Assembly (NCBI GenBank): GCA_016201575.1
Contig: JACQCN010000335.1
Coordinates: 1-7,381 of the forward strand
Reading direction: 5' to 3'
Origin: Candidatus Rokuibacteriota bacterium
GTDB taxonomy: Bacteria; Methylomirabilota; Methylomirabilia; Rokubacteriales; CSP1-6
DNA length: 7,381 nt
Shown: piece by piece, positions 7,373 through 7,381 of the stretch
Numbering within the stretch: the first letter of the stretch is position 1
How the letters are laid out: every line of letters begins with the position of its first letter
Notes under the pieces: model-generated
Databases searched by the model: none
What the model was told of the DNA's origin: nothing
Seen by the model: only the letters and a program-made list of their open reading frames with translations
Made by a program: the position numbers and the translations under genes

Positions 7373-7381
7373 ACCCTGCGC

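Overview
This is a very GC-rich, gene-dense bacterial chromosome segment. Codons end mostly in G or C, intergenic gaps are short, and both strands are used. The gene set and style (FAH hydrolase, VOC protein, NtrB/NtrC-type two-component pair, RNase D, HAD-IIA phosphatase) fit an uncultured soil or sediment bacterium such as Candidatus Rokubacteria/Methylomirabilota or a deltaproteobacterium-like lineage. That placement is a guess from style; there is no rRNA or marker gene here.

Left edge (1-498): a minus-strand gene runs off the window at position 1. Its 33 visible residues resemble a gamma-glutamyltransferase N-terminus. A 54-residue single-pass membrane miniprotein lies at 365-201. Next comes a short non-coding stretch ending in a 24-bp repeat that begins on the stop codon of the following gene.

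Catabolic block (499-2512): a minus-strand FAH-family hydrolase/dehydratase is divergent from a plus-strand VOC (glyoxalase-fold) metalloprotein. They share a 98-bp regulatory gap with an imperfect palindrome. After the VOC gene come two tiny cysteine-rich proteins, the second starting on a GTGA overlap. The 3' part of the second lies antisense to the first 38 codons of a broken mandelate racemase/muconate lactonizing enzyme gene.

Signalling block (2472-5181, minus): a six-helix membrane histidine kinase and a sigma-54-dependent response regulator overlap by 8 nt. The broken enolase-superfamily gene follows 19 nt downstream, so it may once have been their co-transcribed partner.

Right block (5259-7212, plus): RNase D (exonuclease plus two HRDC domains) diverges from the kinase across a 77-bp gap with a perfect 10-bp palindrome. 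A HAD-IIA phosphatase follows. The two genes are bridged by a 12-codon mini-ORF with ATGA overlaps at both ends. The last 169 bases hold a second copy of the 24-bp repeat, inverted relative to the first and again placed on a stop codon, followed by GC-rich hairpins.

I see no defence system, CRISPR array, tRNA, rRNA or intact transposase. The most unusual features are the inverted repeat pair bracketing nearly the whole window, the truncated enolase-superfamily gene with an antisense overlapping reading frame, and the tandem miniature zinc-binding proteins.
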